Positions 42,287-42,653 of a stretch of 42,653 bases of DNA are shown here, piece by piece. The notes beneath the pieces are model-generated. The model had not been told where the DNA came from. It saw only the letters and a program-made list of their open reading frames with translations, and searched no databases. Within the stretch, counting starts at the first letter, position 1. Every line of letters begins with the position of its first letter. Made by a program: the position numbers and the translations under genes. The stretch covers positions 149,998 through 192,650 of the forward strand of contig NCCZ01000008.1 of NCBI GenBank assembly GCA_002279935.1, read 5' to 3'. This stretch comes from Hyphomicrobium sp. 12-62-95 (GTDB taxonomy: Bacteria > Pseudomonadota > Alphaproteobacteria > Rhizobiales > Hyphomicrobiaceae).

Positions 42287-42515
42287 GAGGATTCTCCGGA
42301 TGATGGGTGCGGTTAAGCTAGCGCCTCTTCGATCACGTGGGCAGGAGACTAAGGCGACAGCTGTGCCGCTCAACGGAACTTGGCGTGTGGGCCATGCGGG
42401 TTCGTCAAAAGTCTTCTCAAAAACGCCTAGTAAAGTGGCATTGACTTGCACGGACGATCTTGCCACGACTGAACCGAGCCACCTCCGCGGACTTGCGGCA
42501 CAACGGGAGACGACT
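42287..42515. promoter_or_regulatory. Intergenic region before the last ORF
   Basis: 229 bp upstream of the 28-codon ORF and of the divergent LssY gene. Contains CCTAGTAA (42426-42433), which resembles the CTAG motif seen near two other small genes, and a TTGACT at 42441 without a good -10 partner. Confidence 0.3.
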
Positions 42516-42602
42516 ATGGACCGGCGCCAGGACGACGATTTCAGCTTTTATCCGACCCTGCTTCAGTGCCTTCATTCCAACGTCACGTGCGCAACCCGCT
42601 GA
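42516..42602 (+). CDS. 28-codon ORF with its own terminator
   Basis: MDRRQDDDFSFYPTLLQCLH then SNVTCATR, with a GGGAGA ribosome site 6 bases before the ATG. The hairpin terminator begins at the base after the stop codon. It could be a leader peptide for a downstream gene or a short independent peptide. Too short for any family assignment. Its codons contain no run of one amino acid that would mark a classical attenuator. Confidence 0.4.
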   Translation: MDRRQDDDFSFYPTLLQCLHSNVTCATR

Positions 42603-42630
42603 CCTGATTCTCGAATCAGGTAGTTTTCTT
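42603..42630 (+). terminator. Intrinsic terminator at the right end
   Basis: CCTGATT-CTCG-AATCAGG (42603-42620) is a perfect 7-bp stem with a tetraloop, followed by TAGTTTTCTT. It lies directly after the short ORF. On the other strand it recalls a tRNA T-arm, but the loop is 8 nt, so that is rejected. Confidence 0.75.
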
Positions 42631-42653
42631 GCCGAAGGCGTCTCACTCGGCGG

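Noticed and set aside
42603..42620. tRNA T-arm
   Set aside because: The loop would be 8 nt and no acceptor, D or anticodon arms surround it; the T tract fits a terminator.
1..42653. Mobile element, prophage, CRISPR array or defence island
   Set aside because: No transposase, integrase, phage or cas-like gene and no regular spaced direct repeats; gene order is core-like.

Overview
The window is GC-rich, tightly packed chromosomal DNA. Gene content and order point to an alphaproteobacterium, most likely in the order Hyphomicrobiales (Rhizobiales). The main reasons are the block ispDF (fused) / dusB-ntrB-ntrC / ntrY-ntrX / trkA / aminotransferase / hfq-hflX / mazG, the divergent lptF-pepA pair, a DUF1289 protein, and a PdhS/PleC-like histidine kinase. 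I cannot name a genus. I see no prophage, insertion sequence, CRISPR array, rRNA or tRNA. Most of the window is core genome, and the novelty lies in small genes, leaders, operator-like palindromes and repeats.

Layout. 1-6.6 kb: LPS export permease lptF (cut by the window edge), leucyl aminopeptidase pepA, several uncharacterised membrane or exported proteins, and mazG. Four GC-rich palindromic repeats lie here; one forms the 3' end of a gene and two lie inside mazG in frame. 6.6-18.5 kb: a 12-kb minus-strand block running (in transcription order) dusB-ntrB-ntrC, ntrY-ntrX, trkA, a D-amino-acid-type aminotransferase, hfq and hflX. It combines nitrogen signalling, potassium uptake and RNA/ribosome regulation. 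The dusB promoter is readable and overlaps an NtrC-like dyad. 18.7-21.9 kb, plus strand: ispDF, a MarR regulator, pncC/cinA and an exported pentapeptide-repeat protein. 21.9-25.4 kb, minus strand: an exported cytochrome c/DUF4384-like protein, a methyltransferase, a universal stress protein and a 58-aa unknown protein.

25.5-29.6 kb, plus strand: a MASE1 histidine kinase coupled to a FixJ-type regulator, then a thiamine-diphosphate enzyme. 29.7-36.2 kb: small unknown genes with their own terminators, a PhnN-like kinase, threonine dehydratase, a 3-hydroxyisobutyrate-dehydrogenase-family enzyme, an Lrp regulator, and a minus-strand group of nucleic-acid enzymes (uracil-DNA glycosylase, RNase-Z-like MBL protein, thermonuclease-like protein). 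36.3-42.65 kb: a membrane histidine kinase, DUF1289, two tandem membrane-anchored retropepsin-like proteases, phosphomannomutase/phosphoglucomutase, a small exported protein, an LssY_C-domain protein and a 28-codon ORF followed by a terminator.

The least explained parts are three short genes (25218-25394, 33204-33410, 42516-42602). They have good ribosome sites, and the last two have their own terminators. Their upstream regions share a CTAG-containing motif, and the middle one also carries an NtrC-like dyad. These are inferences from reading alone. No homology search, folding program or expression data was available.
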